Assembly (NCBI RefSeq): GCF_900107045.1
Contig: NZ_FNON01000004.1
Coordinates: 186,001-250,000 of the forward strand
Source: Amycolatopsis xylanica
GTDB lineage: Bacteria; Actinomycetota; Actinomycetes; Mycobacteriales; Pseudonocardiaceae
Direction of reading: 5' to 3'
Length of the DNA stretch: 64,000 nt
Within the stretch, counting starts at the first letter, position 1. The number at the start of each line of letters is the position of its first letter. Below are positions 25,608 to 33,828 of this stretch, one piece after another. Under the pieces are notes generated by a model. The model saw nothing but the letters and a program-made list of their open reading frames with translations. It was not told where the DNA came from and did not search any database. Both the position numbers and the translations under genes were made by a program.

Positions 25608-27584
25608 TCAGCCGACGACGAGCGGGACCACCGGGGCCGGGCCGTCGGACAGCGGCAGGTTGTAGCGCTGCGTCAGGTACGACGCGATGTCGTGGAACAG
25701 CGGCCCGGCCGAGTGCCCGACCGGCAGCGTCGTGTCCGGCGCGTCCAGCCGGATGCCGACCACGAACCGCGGGTGATCCGCGGGCAGTATCCCGGCGAAG
25801 GTGATGTTGTAGAGCTGGTTGCTGTACGCCTTCGTGCGCGGGTCGACCTGCTGCGCGGTGCCGGTCTTGCCGGAGACCTGGTAGCCGTCCAGCGCGGCCG
25901 TCGGGGCGGTGCCGCTGTTCTGGCCCTTGCCCTTCTGGGTCACCGCGCGCATCATGTCGCGCACCGTCTTCGCCGTCTGCGGGCTGACGACCTCGACCTG
26001 CTTCGCCGGGTTTTCCATGACACGGGTGCCGTCGGGGTTGACCTTCGCGCGGATGATGCGCGGCTCCACGCGGACGCCGTCGTTGGCGATCGTCTGGTAG
26101 AGCCCGGCCATCTGCACGACGGTCATCGAAAGGCCCTGGCCGATCGGCAGGTTGCCGAACGTGGTGCCCGACCACTGCGTGCGGTCCGGCACGAAACCGG
26201 CGCTCTCGCCCGGCAGGCCGATGCCGGTCTTCTGGCCCAGCCCGAACTTCTTGAGCAGATCTGCGTACCGCTCGGGGCCGAGCTGCTGGGCGAGCAGCAG
26301 CGTGCCGATGTTGGACGACTTCGCGAAGATGCCGGTGGTGGTGAACTGCTGGGTGCCGTGCGCCCACGCGTCGCGGACGGTCTTGTCGGCGACCTGCAGC
26401 GAACCCGGCACCGAGGTGACCGACTCCGGCGTCGCGATGCCCGCGTCGATCGCGCCGGTCGCGGTGATGATCTTGTTGACCGAACCAGGTTCGAACGGGT
26501 TGGACACCGCGGGGTTGCCCATCCGCTCGGTGGTGCGGGTGTCCTTGTCGTTGGGGTCGAAGGTGTTGTCGTTGGCCAGCGCGTAGACCTCGCCGGTCTT
26601 CGCGTCCATGATCACCGCGCTGCCGCCCTTGGCGTGCGACTCGGCGACATAGGCCGAAAGCTTGCTCTGCAGGTCGTACTGCAGGTCGGCGTCGATGGTC
26701 AGCTCCAGGCCGGCGCCGGGGATGGCGGGCTGCACATCGCGCTCGGTGCCGGGGATGACGACGCTGTCCTTGCCGTTCTGCGAGTCCGCGGTCATCCGGC
26801 CCGGTGTCCCGGCGAGTTCGTTGTCGCGCAGCAGTTCCAGCCCGGTCAGCCCGTGCACGTTGTGCTTCGACGGCGTCGGATCGTCGGAGCGCCAGTTGGC
26901 CAGTCCGACGATGTTGGCCGCGAGCGACCCGCCAGGGTACTCCCGCTTCGCCTGCGGCTCGGCCGCGATCGACGGGAACTTCTTGACGATGTCGAGCGCC
27001 GCCGACGGTTCGACGTCGGTGATGAGGTACGTGAACGCCTGGTCCTTGTGGAACTTGTCGAGCAGCTCGCGCTCGGTGATCCGCTGGTCCAGCTTCTCCG
27101 AGATGTACTTGGACGCCGCGGCGACCTCGGTCTCGAAGTTACGGCCCTTGGCGGGGTTCTTGGCCGCGTATTCGTCCCACGTCTTGCGCATCAGCTTCAG
27201 GTTCACCGACAGCGCGCGCGTTTCCACGCTGAACGCCAGCTTGACGCCGTTGCGGTCGGTGATGGCACCGCGCTGCGCCGGGATGGTGATCTCGGTCGAG
27301 CGCTGCTTCGCCGCGGCCTCGGCCAGCGTAGTGGCCTCGAAACCCTGTACCTGCACCAGTTTCAGCCCGGCGATGACCATCAGCACGACCAGCCCGATGC
27401 GCACCCCGGAGAACCGGCTGCGCGTGCCGCCGGTGCTCCGCTTGGCCGCGGCCTTGCGCGTGCCCGCGGTGTACGTCCGCCGCGCGGTGGCGCGCGGCGC
27501 GATGACACCCCGGCGTGCGGTCCCGCCGCGCACTCCCGCGGTGGCACGGCCTCTGGACGACGCGCGAGGCGTCGGCTTCCGCAT
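25608..27584 (-). CDS. ftsI: Septal class B penicillin-binding protein FtsI (PBP3/PbpB)
   Basis: A 658-residue protein: a long basic Ala/Arg/Thr-rich cytoplasmic tail (about 1-60), one membrane helix (about 61-80), a PBP dimerisation domain and a C-terminal transpeptidase. Active-site motifs are FEPGSVNK (S-x-x-K), KSSN and SGKTGTAQQ. It cross-links septal peptidoglycan and works with FtsW. Its ATG shares one base with the ftsL stop (TAATG). A family A palindrome directly after the stop likely terminates the mraZ-ftsI transcript before the VOC gene. Confidence 0.97.
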   Translation of the reverse strand: MRKPTPRASSRGRATAGVRGGTARRGVIAPRATARRTYTAGTRKAAAKRSTGGTRSRFSGVRIGLVVLMVIAGLKLVQVQGFEATTLAEAAAKQRSTEITIPAQRGAITDRNGVKLAFSVETRALSVNLKLMRKTWDEYAAKNPAKGRNFETEVAAASKYISEKLDQRITERELLDKFHKDQAFTYLITDVEPSAALDIVKKFPSIAAEPQAKREYPGGSLAANIVGLANWRSDDPTPSKHNVHGLTGLELLRDNELAGTPGRMTADSQNGKDSVVIPGTERDVQPAIPGAGLELTIDADLQYDLQSKLSAYVAESHAKGGSAVIMDAKTGEVYALANDNTFDPNDKDTRTTERMGNPAVSNPFEPGSVNKIITATGAIDAGIATPESVTSVPGSLQVADKTVRDAWAHGTQQFTTTGIFAKSSNIGTLLLAQQLGPERYADLLKKFGLGQKTGIGLPGESAGFVPDRTQWSGTTFGNLPIGQGLSMTVVQMAGLYQTIANDGVRVEPRIIRAKVNPDGTRVMENPAKQVEVVSPQTAKTVRDMMRAVTQKGKGQNSGTAPTAALDGYQVSGKTGTAQQVDPRTKAYSNQLYNITFAGILPADHPRFVVGIRLDAPDTTLPVGHSAGPLFHDIASYLTQRYNLPLSDGPAPVVPLVVG

Positions 27585-28270
27585 TACTGTCCTCCGGCGT
27601 CCGGTTCCGCTGGCACGGCTGGCTGGTCACCCTCGATGGGCGCGTCCTGCTGGGTTCCCTCGGCAGGCGCGACCGGCGGGGCTGCTTGCTGGGTCGGCGT
27701 GGCGGCGCCGTGCACCTTCTTCGGCTGGCCGACCACGGTGGTCGTCCCGTCGGGCGCGACCACGATGCGCGCCGGGTCGCCGCCGGGCACCATGCCGAGC
27801 TTCTTGGCCTCCTCGGCCAGTTTCGACGCGGATTCCGCCTGGGTGACACCGCGCTGCAGCTGCTCGGCGAGCTCGACGTTGCGCGCGTTCTCGTTCTTCA
27901 GCTGCTCCAGCCGGTACGAGTCGGCGATCGCCTGCGTCGAGAGCCATAGCGTGGCCGCGACGCCCGCGACCAGCAGGCCCATCATCATCAGCACGAACGA
28001 CGCGCGCGACTTGGGCAGCCGCAGGAGCTTCAGCTTGAGCTTGACCTTCGGCTTCGTGGGCTCCGCCTCGACCGGCTCGGCCTCGGCTTCACGTTGCAGC
28101 AGGTCGGCACGCTGCGCACGCCGGGCGTAGGCACGCTCGGCGGCGGTGGTCCGGCCACCGCGCGATCGGCGCGACGGCGGGGCGTCCTCGGTGGTCGTCG
28201 CGTCGGCCTCGGCGGCACGGGTGCGCTGGCGTGTCGACGACGAACGGCGGGTCTTCGCGGGGGCGGTCAT
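27584..28270 (-). CDS. ftsL: FtsL-like septum formation protein
   Basis: A 228-residue bitopic protein located between rsmH and ftsI, the conserved ftsL position. It has a basic cytoplasmic N-terminus (about 1-85), one membrane helix (SFVLMMMGLLVAGVAATLWL, about 91-112) and a short coiled coil (RLEQLKNENARNVELAEQL). The Pro/Ala/Gln-rich C-terminal tail (about 175-228) is disordered. FtsL with FtsB and FtsQ activates FtsWI. Sequence conservation is low in this family, so the assignment rests mainly on topology and place. Confidence 0.88.
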   Translation of the reverse strand: MTAPAKTRRSSSTRQRTRAAEADATTTEDAPPSRRSRGGRTTAAERAYARRAQRADLLQREAEAEPVEAEPTKPKVKLKLKLLRLPKSRASFVLMMMGLLVAGVAATLWLSTQAIADSYRLEQLKNENARNVELAEQLQRGVTQAESASKLAEEAKKLGMVPGGDPARIVVAPDGTTTVVGQPKKVHGAATPTQQAAPPVAPAEGTQQDAPIEGDQPAVPAEPDAGGQ

Positions 28271-29223
28271 CTGGCTGCCTCTCCGATCCGCTCAGCCGCG
28301 CGCAACCGCACGGAGGCGGCGCGCGGGTTGCGCTCGATTTCTCCTTCGTCGGCCTTTTCGGCCCCTCTGGTCAGCAGTTTCAATTCGGGCCCGTGTCCCG
28401 GCAGCTCCACCGGGAGCCCTTCAGGTGTCCGGGATTTCGCGAGCTCGGCGAGCGCCTGCTTGACCATCCTGTCCTCAAGGGACTGATAGCTCTCGATCAC
28501 GACACGCCCGCCCATGGCGAGCGAGCCCAGCGCGGCGGGCAGCGCCCGGCGCAGCACCTCGAGCTCGCCGTTGACCTCGATCCGCAGCGCCTGGAAGGTG
28601 CGCTTCGCCGGGTGGCCACCGGTGCGCCTGCTCGCCGCGGGCACCGCGTCGTAGAGCAGCTCGACCAGCCGCCCGCTGTTCGTGAACGGCTCGCGTTCCC
28701 GTTCCGCCACAACGGATTTGACGATCCGCTGGGCGAAGCGCTCCTCGCCGTACTCGCGCAGGATCCGCATCAGCTCGCGGGGCTCGTAGGTGTTCAGCAC
28801 GTCGGCGGCGGTGAACCCGGTGGTCGGGTCCATGCGCATGTCGAGCGGCGAGTCCTTGGCGTACGCGAAACCGCGCTCGGCCCGGTCGAGCTGCATCGAC
28901 GAGACGCCGAGGTCGAACAGGATGCCGTCCACACGGGACAGTCCGAGGCTTTCGAGCGCCTCGGGCATGCGGTCGTAGACGGCGTGCACGAAGTCGACGC
29001 GGTCACCGTGCTTCGCGAGCCGCTCACCCGACTTCTCCAACGCGGCCGGGTCACGGTCGAGCGCGACCAGGCGCAGCTGGGGAAACGCGGTCAGCAGCGC
29101 GTCGGAATGGCCGCCGAGGCCGACGGTGGCGTCGACGAGCACGGCGGGGCGATCGGTGAACACCGGAGCGAAGAGCTCGACGATGCGGTCCAGCAGGACC
29201 GGAACATGTTCAGGTGTGGTCAT
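28267..29223 (-). CDS. rsmH: 16S rRNA (cytosine-N4)-methyltransferase RsmH (MraW)
   Basis: A 318-residue SAM methyltransferase from ATG 29223, behind a strong GGAGGGGGAG ribosome site. It has the N-terminal HVPVLLDRIVELF, SAM motif VDATVGLGGHSDALL, LFDLGVSSMQLD, DSPLDMRMDP and HPAKRTFQALRIEVN. It methylates N4 of C1402 in 16S rRNA. The stop overlaps ftsL by 4 nt. A structured leader precedes it. Confidence 0.97.
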   Translation of the reverse strand: MTTPEHVPVLLDRIVELFAPVFTDRPAVLVDATVGLGGHSDALLTAFPQLRLVALDRDPAALEKSGERLAKHGDRVDFVHAVYDRMPEALESLGLSRVDGILFDLGVSSMQLDRAERGFAYAKDSPLDMRMDPTTGFTAADVLNTYEPRELMRILREYGEERFAQRIVKSVVAEREREPFTNSGRLVELLYDAVPAASRRTGGHPAKRTFQALRIEVNGELEVLRRALPAALGSLAMGGRVVIESYQSLEDRMVKQALAELAKSRTPEGLPVELPGHGPELKLLTRGAEKADEGEIERNPRAASVRLRAAERIGEAAR

Positions 29224-29270
29224 AACGGAGCTCCCCCTCCTTTCAGGCCGTACCACGAAGCGCCTTGGTT

Positions 29271-29369
29271 ACACGGATGCCGTCAGGTCCCTGTCCGCCC
29301 GCCGGGAACCTGGTGCCGGGGAAGGTGCACCAGGGCCTTGAGCGGACAGAGGCCTCACGGCATCCGTGT
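29271..29369 (-). ncRNA. Structured leader between mraZ and rsmH (mraW-RNA-like)
   Basis: Three nested stems: 29271-29287 with 29353-29369 (ACACGGATGCCGT core, 17 bp with one mismatch), CTGTCCGC (29291-29298) with GCGGACAG (29342-29349), and CCTGGTGC (29309-29316) with GCACCAGG (29327-29334). The element is about 100 nt, ends about 48 nt before the rsmH ATG, and matches the place of the published mraW RNA motif in Actinobacteria. Identity to that Rfam family is from memory of its location and was not tested against its model. Confidence 0.65.
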
Positions 29370-29422
29370 GGCAGGACGAACCCCCACCCCCCGACGGCGT
29401 GGGTGCGCCACCTGCCCGGCGG

Positions 29423-29854
29423 CTAAAAGACGCCCGGCAGAACTTCGTCTCTGGCCTTCGCGTAGCTGTCCTCGTGTTCGTCCAGGTAGCCCTGCCACGC
29501 TTGGGCGTCCCAGATCTCCAACCTGGTGATCGCTCCGATCACCACGCACTCCTTGTTGAGCCCCGCATAGCGCCGGAGCTCGGGCGCGATCGCGACGCGC
29601 CCCTGTCCATCAGGTCGCTGTTCGTCCGTACCCGCGAAGAGATAGCGCTGGTAGGCCCGAACCGCTTCGTTGGTGAACGGCGCTTCGGCGACCTTGCGTG
29701 CCATCTGCTCGAACTCGGCCCGTGGGAAGACGTAGAGACAGTGGTCCTGCCCCTTGGTGACCATCAGCCCACCGGCCAGTGCGTCGCGGAACTTCGCAGG
29801 CAGCGTGAGCCGCCCCTTGTCGTCCAGCTTCGGGGTGTGGGTGCCGAGGAACAT
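29423..29854 (-). CDS. mraZ: Transcriptional regulator MraZ
   Basis: A 143-residue protein from ATG 29854 with ribosome site GGGAGGTGG; upstream in-frame codons extend into the operator. Two AbrB-like MraZ repeats are visible: THTPKLDDKGRLTLPAKFR at the N-terminus and DGQGRVAIAPELRRYAGL in the C-terminal half. MraZ binds GTGGG-type repeats and represses its own dcw promoter. It is the first gene of the cluster, facing a promoter that overlaps four phased GTGG boxes. Confidence 0.97.
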   Translation of the reverse strand: MFLGTHTPKLDDKGRLTLPAKFRDALAGGLMVTKGQDHCLYVFPRAEFEQMARKVAEAPFTNEAVRAYQRYLFAGTDEQRPDGQGRVAIAPELRRYAGLNKECVVIGAITRLEIWDAQAWQGYLDEHEDSYAKARDEVLPGVF

Positions 29855-29885
29855 CGGCCACCACCTCCCAGGGGCTTCCCTTCTG

Positions 29886-29927
29886 CCCCACTGCGCACCA
29901 CCGTACCCCACTTTTCACCACAGTCAA
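29886..29927 (-). promoter_or_regulatory. mraZ promoter overlapped by four phased MraZ-type boxes
   Basis: On the minus strand, GTGGGG or GTGGTG hexamers begin every 10 nt (29886-29891, 29896-29901, 29906-29911, 29916-29921). They overlap TTGACT (29922-29927) and TACGGT (29900-29905), spaced 16 nt, a plausible -35/-10 pair. E. coli MraZ binds TGGGN repeats with 5-nt spacers, that is, a 10-nt period, so this is very likely the autoregulatory operator. A second array of GTGGGG boxes in the opposite orientation lies at 29983-30017. Confidence 0.75.
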
Positions 29928-30172
29928 CGCGACAAACCCCGTCACCACTCTCTAGTGTCACGCGTTTTCGCAGGTCAGCACTGTGGGGCTGGGTGGGGGC
30001 TCGGTGGGGGACGGTGGCGAACATCCCCCATGCCGGGGGCAACGCAACCCTCAGTAGCCCCCGCGCGTCCGCGATCCCGGCCCCGAATCCACCCCCGCAC
30101 CCCACCCGGTGGGCGAAAGTGGGGAACGTGGGGCACCCGCCCTACCCACCCCGTACGCGAACAGACGCCACC

Positions 30173-30317
30173 CGTACATGGATGGACGACACGCGTACCT
30201 GGATGGACGACACGCCGGAAGCAAGCACCGGCGCGTGTCGTCCATCTATGCACGCGCGTCGTCCATCTATGCACGCGTGTCGTCCGGCTGGGTACGCGTG
30301 TCGTCCATCCAGGTACG
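30173..30317. repeat. 21-bp tandem units, second head-to-head array
   Basis: Two 21-bp units (30173-30193, 30194-30214), containing GGATGGACGACACG, face four units in the opposite orientation (30234-30254, 30255-30275, 30276-30296, 30297-30317) starting CGTGTCGTCC or CGCGTCGTCC. A 19-nt spacer separates the two sets. The array has the same unit and geometry as 1861-2034. It ends 5 nt from the stop of the EspG-like gene and may form its transcript end. Confidence 0.9.
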
Positions 30318-30322
30318 TGCCG

Positions 30323-31045
30323 CTAGTCGGTGGCGAGGAGGGCGGCGAGGCGGGAGGTGAGACGCGGGGCGTCGGCGGGGGCGACCGTGACCCAGTCGCC
30401 GCCGCGGCCGGGCGCGACCGAGCCGAAGTACGAGCCGGCGTCCGTGCTGAACCAGCTCACGCCGCCCGCGCGGCGCAGGCCGTCGCGGTCGCGGACCCGG
30501 ACCGTGAACTGCCCGGCGCTGTAGACCGGCCGGGCCTGGATCGCGTGGACCTCGCGCATCTGCCGTTCATACGACCCCGAGCGCGTGCTCGAGGCGCCAC
30601 TCAGCACGTCGGCGGGCAGGCTCACGCCATAGCCCGGACCGGGCTCAAGCTCGGGCAGGACGTCCACGATCGCCGAGAACAGGTCGGACTCGCGGATCTC
30701 GGACAGCCCGATCGTCCGGTCCGGCTGGGTCGCCAGCACCGCGTGCCTCCCCCGCGCCGCGGCGACCGCGCGGAACGGCGACTCGGCCGTCATGTCGGCC
30801 AAGGCCTCCGACTCGACGTAGACATCGGCCGAAGCCAGCACGGCCAGCCGGGATTCGAGCGCCTCGTCGAGCGCGCCCGCGTCGAACAGGCCGCGCTCGG
30901 CGAGGTTGTCGTACACGTCGCGGCGGATCTCCGCGCGCTCGGCCTCGGTCGCGCCGACGCTGTGCACCTCGAGCGGGCCGGGCGGGGCGCCGTGCCCGAG
31001 GTCGGCCCACAGCACGTCGAACGCCGAGGCCGAGACCCGGATCAA
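30323..31045 (-). CDS. EspG-family ESX-associated protein
   Basis: A 240-residue protein whose start is probably TTG at 31045, overlapping the PPE-like stop (TTGA). It has an EspG-like layout: VSASAFDVLWADL at the N-terminus, a mixed alpha/beta middle with SRLAVLASADVYVESEALA, and a C-terminal WFSTDAGSYFGSVAPGRGGDWVTVAP block. EspG proteins are cytosolic chaperones that bind PPE partners for type VII secretion. Its direct linkage to a PPE-like gene supports this. No ESX core gene (eccB-E, mycP) is in the window. Confidence 0.78.
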   Translation of the reverse strand: MIRVSASAFDVLWADLGHGAPPGPLEVHSVGATEAERAEIRRDVYDNLAERGLFDAGALDEALESRLAVLASADVYVESEALADMTAESPFRAVAAARGRHAVLATQPDRTIGLSEIRESDLFSAIVDVLPELEPGPGYGVSLPADVLSGASSTRSGSYERQMREVHAIQARPVYSAGQFTVRVRDRDGLRRAGGVSWFSTDAGSYFGSVAPGRGGDWVTVAPADAPRLTSRLAALLATD

Positions 31046-31605
31046 GACGTCCCCAGCGAGGGCGGCCTGTCGAACGAGGGCTGCCCGGCGAGCTGGCCGA
31101 GCGCGGAGTCGCGGGTGTTCATCACGTCGATGGCGCGGCGGCGCGCCGCTTCCGAGGCCGCCCGCCGCTCGGCCATCGCGTCGGCGAGACCGGCCATGGC
31201 CACGATGTCGCCGCTCGCGGCGGCCGTGCGGATCATCCCGGCCGGGTCGTAGTCCACCGGCGGCGGCATGTCGGCCCGCGCCCGCGCCGCCACCCCGGCC
31301 TGCTGGCCGACGGACTCCGCGACCGACGCCGAGACCGAGACCGCGTGGTCGAGCCAGGCGGTCGCCCTGGTCAGCGCGCCGCGCATGGCGTCGCCGCCCG
31401 CGCCCTGCCACTGCTCTTCACTGTGCGCCGAGAACGCGGCGAACGAGAGCCGTGACTCCGCGAGCCGCTCGGCCAGTTCACCCCATTGGCCGCCGATCTC
31501 CCCCGCCGCGGCCGGGTCGTTGCCGTCCGCGACCTCGGCCGCCATCGCCTGGTGGCTGTACCACTCGTACCGCGCGTTCGCGGCGGGCACCGACCGTTCG
31601 ACCAT
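31042..31605 (-). CDS. PPE/WXG100-like helical protein
   Basis: A 187-residue helical protein with RYEWYSHQAMAAEV near the N-terminus and IGGQWGELAERL, a WxG-type turn, followed by AFSAHSEEQWQGAGGDAM. This pattern fits PPE or long WXG100 type VII substrates. The C-terminal third is Ala/Arg-rich with no YxxxD/E that I can be sure of. ATG 31605 has an AGGAG ribosome site. It overlaps the EspG-like gene by 4 nt, so the pair is likely cotranslated as substrate and chaperone. Confidence 0.7.
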   Translation of the reverse strand: MVERSVPAANARYEWYSHQAMAAEVADGNDPAAAGEIGGQWGELAERLAESRLSFAAFSAHSEEQWQGAGGDAMRGALTRATAWLDHAVSVSASVAESVGQQAGVAARARADMPPPVDYDPAGMIRTAAASGDIVAMAGLADAMAERRAASEAARRRAIDVMNTRDSALGQLAGQPSFDRPPSLGTS

Positions 31606-31615
31606 CGCAGTGCTC

Positions 31616-32146
31616 CTAGGGGAGTTTCGGTTCGATCAGCTCCGCGACCGTCCCGGCGCGCTCGCAGGCGAGTCCGGTGTCGCTGAACGTGGTGTTGCTG
31701 ACGTCGACCTGCACGGACGCGGAGTCCCCGACGCCGAGCAGCACGGCGCAGGTGCCGTCGCCTGCCTTGCGGTCGGCGGCTTCGAGCGCCTGGTGCGAGC
31801 CGACCTTCTTGCTCTTGGCCGTCTTCTTCGCGAGCTGGAGGTCGGCGAGGCCGTTGCGCCCGTCGAGGGTGATGGTGACGCCGAACTTCCCGGTCTCGGT
31901 CCAGTCGCAGGCCCGCGTCGGCCCGATCGGCTTCGCCTTGCCCAGCGAGGTCAGCCCCGCTTCGGACCGTTCGGACGGCGAGAGCAGCTCGCACGGGTTG
32001 AGCGGATCGAGCGGCGAGAGCAGCTCGACGCTCCCGGACGTGGTGATGGGAATGAGCGACGCGCCCGGCTCGGTCACGCGCGTGGCCGGGGAAGCGCCGC
32101 AGCCCGCCAAGAGCAGCACCAGCGGCAAGAGCCGTTTAACCGCCAA
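31616..32146 (-). CDS. DUF3558-type lipoprotein
   Basis: A 176-residue lipoprotein: basic start, hydrophobic helix and lipobox LLLAGC (Cys at about residue 16). The mature part has the DUF3558 blocks PCELLSPSE, RACDWTETGKFGVTITL and CAVLLGVGDSASVQV, with paired cysteines. These lipoproteins are common beside type VII secretion genes in Pseudonocardiaceae, but their role is unknown. The TTG start at 32146 overlaps the preceding gene by 11 nt. Confidence 0.83.
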   Translation of the reverse strand: MAVKRLLPLVLLLAGCGASPATRVTEPGASLIPITTSGSVELLSPLDPLNPCELLSPSERSEAGLTSLGKAKPIGPTRACDWTETGKFGVTITLDGRNGLADLQLAKKTAKSKKVGSHQALEAADRKAGDGTCAVLLGVGDSASVQVDVSNTTFSDTGLACERAGTVAELIEPKLP

Positions 32147-32486
32147 TGCAGTCCACGCCCTCTTCGTCCTGGGCCTGGTACTTCTTCAGCGCCTTGGCGA
32201 TCTGGTTCTTGAGCGTCTCGAGCTCGCGCCCGAAATCGGTGAGCGCCTCGACGGCCGAGCCGGTCTTCCCGATGCCGTAGTCGGCCATGAACCGGCCGAT
32301 CTCGGCGGCGTAGCCTCCGCCGAGCGGGACGGAGCGGCCGAGCACCTTCGCCTGGCGGACCATCTCGCCGACGACGTCCTGCAGCTGGGCGATCTGCTTG
32401 TAAGCGTCCGCGGCCAGCTCCGGCGCCACCGCGAACGAGCCGATCCCCGGTTTGCCCTGCACACCTACCACGGTCATGTCGCTCAT
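32136..32486 (-). CDS. Small helical ESX-associated protein (EspC-like)
   Basis: A 116-residue protein, mostly one helical hairpin (FAVAPELAADAYKQIAQLQDVV, given by its start FAVAPELAADAYKQ, and FGRELETLKNQIAKALKKYQ), ending in a CIGG tail. It is the first gene of the four-gene cassette with lipoprotein, PPE-like and EspG-like genes. Size and layout fit a small secreted EspC/WXG100-type protein, although a clear WXG is absent. Function is inferred from context. Confidence 0.65.
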   Translation of the reverse strand: MSDMTVVGVQGKPGIGSFAVAPELAADAYKQIAQLQDVVGEMVRQAKVLGRSVPLGGGYAAEIGRFMADYGIGKTGSAVEALTDFGRELETLKNQIAKALKKYQAQDEEGVDCIGG

Positions 32487-32730
32487 GTGCGGTTACGCCT
32501 CTCCGTAGTCGAGCGAACCCGTAGGGCAGCATACGACAGGACACAGCGCATCCGGGAGATCCCAGAATCGGGTGACATGGTCACCCACATGTACTAAACC
32601 CAGTGATAACTTACCGTGATCGCAGGGTTGTTCCACCTAGTTCGCCTGAGTTTGACACACTTCGTGGCAGGCTCATTGCTGCGCCGACAGCAAGCAAGAC
32701 TTACAGAGCCACGCGGCACCAGGAGGTCGA

Positions 32731-33813
32731 GTGACGTCGAGAACACAGTCTGCGACTCCCCAGGGGGAGCAGACGACCGAGCAACCGCAGTACGAGGAGT
32801 ACAGCGACGGCTCGGTGAGCGGCCAGAGCAACGGCAGCCTGCCCGTCGGCGGCAGAGCCTCGCTCGACGAGCTGCACGAGACGGCGCGCCGCATCGCAGC
32901 CAACGTGGAGAAGGTGCTGGTCGGCAAGCCCGACGTGATCCGGATCGCGCTGGTCACCCTGTTGGCTGAAGGCCACCTCCTGGTCGAGGACGTGCCGGGG
33001 GTCGGCAAGACCTCGCTGGCCAAGGCGCTGGCCCGGTCGATCGACTGCACGGTGAGCCGCATCCAGTTCACCCCCGACCTGCTCCCGAGCGACGTCACCG
33101 GTGTGTCCATCTACAACCGGCAGTCCGGCGAGTTCGAGTTCCGGCCCGGCCCGGTCTTCGCGAACATCGTCGTCGGCGACGAGATCAACCGCGCCTCGCC
33201 GAAGACGCAGTCCGCGCTGCTCGAGTGCATGGAAGAGCACCAGGTCACGGTCGACACCAGCACCTACCGCCTCGACGAGCCGTTCATGGTGATCGCCACC
33301 CAGAACCCGATCGAGATGGAAGGCACCTACGCGCTGCCGGAGGCGCAGCGCGACCGGTTCACCGCGCGGGTGTCCATCGGCTACCCGGACCTGCAGGCCG
33401 AGCTGTCGATGGTCGACGAGCACGCGGGCCACAACCCGCTGGCGGACCTGGAGCCGGTCTCCGACCGCGACACGGTCCAGCGGCTGATCGAGACCGTCCG
33501 CGGCGTCCACATGTCGCCGGAGGTGCGCCGGTACGCCGTCGAGCTGGCGGCCGCGACCAGGCAGATCCCGGAGATCCGCCTCGGCGCCTCCCCGCGAGCC
33601 ACCCTGCAGCTGGTCCGCGCGGCCCGCGCGCAGGCGGCGCTGTCCGGCCGCGACTTCGTGGTCCCCGACGACCTGCACTCGGTCGCGGTCCCGGTGCTCG
33701 CGCACCGGCTGGTGCTGACCACCGAGGCGCACGCCGCCCGGCGGTCCGCCACCGACGTGGTGCGCTCCGTGCTGCACCGCGTTCCCGTGCCCCAGGGCGC
33801 CTCGCACCGCTGA
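32731..33813 (+). CDS. MoxR-family AAA+ ATPase
   Basis: A 360-residue ATPase from GTG 32731 (AGGAGG ribosome site). The N-terminal 45 residues are disordered. Walker A is VEDVPGVGKTSLAKAL, Walker B VVGDEINRASPKTQSALLE, sensor 1 MVIATQNPIEMEGTYALPEAQ (given by ATQNPIEMEGTY) and a lid with GASPRATLQLVRAARAQA. MoxR proteins are chaperone-like factors that work with DUF58 proteins. It begins an operon with DUF58 and transglutaminase genes, a common triad in Actinobacteria. Confidence 0.93.
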   Translation: MTSRTQSATPQGEQTTEQPQYEEYSDGSVSGQSNGSLPVGGRASLDELHETARRIAANVEKVLVGKPDVIRIALVTLLAEGHLLVEDVPGVGKTSLAKALARSIDCTVSRIQFTPDLLPSDVTGVSIYNRQSGEFEFRPGPVFANIVVGDEINRASPKTQSALLECMEEHQVTVDTSTYRLDEPFMVIATQNPIEMEGTYALPEAQRDRFTARVSIGYPDLQAELSMVDEHAGHNPLADLEPVSDRDTVQRLIETVRGVHMSPEVRRYAVELAAATRQIPEIRLGASPRATLQLVRAARAQAALSGRDFVVPDDLHSVAVPVLAHRLVLTTEAHAARRSATDVVRSVLHRVPVPQGASHR

Positions 33814-33828
33814 CACTGAAGAAGGAAG

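Noticed and set aside
25536..28130. Very long plus-strand open frame opposite ftsI/ftsL
   Set aside because: Antisense shadow of two certain genes in GC-rich DNA; its translation is Arg/Val/Gly-rich with no domain.
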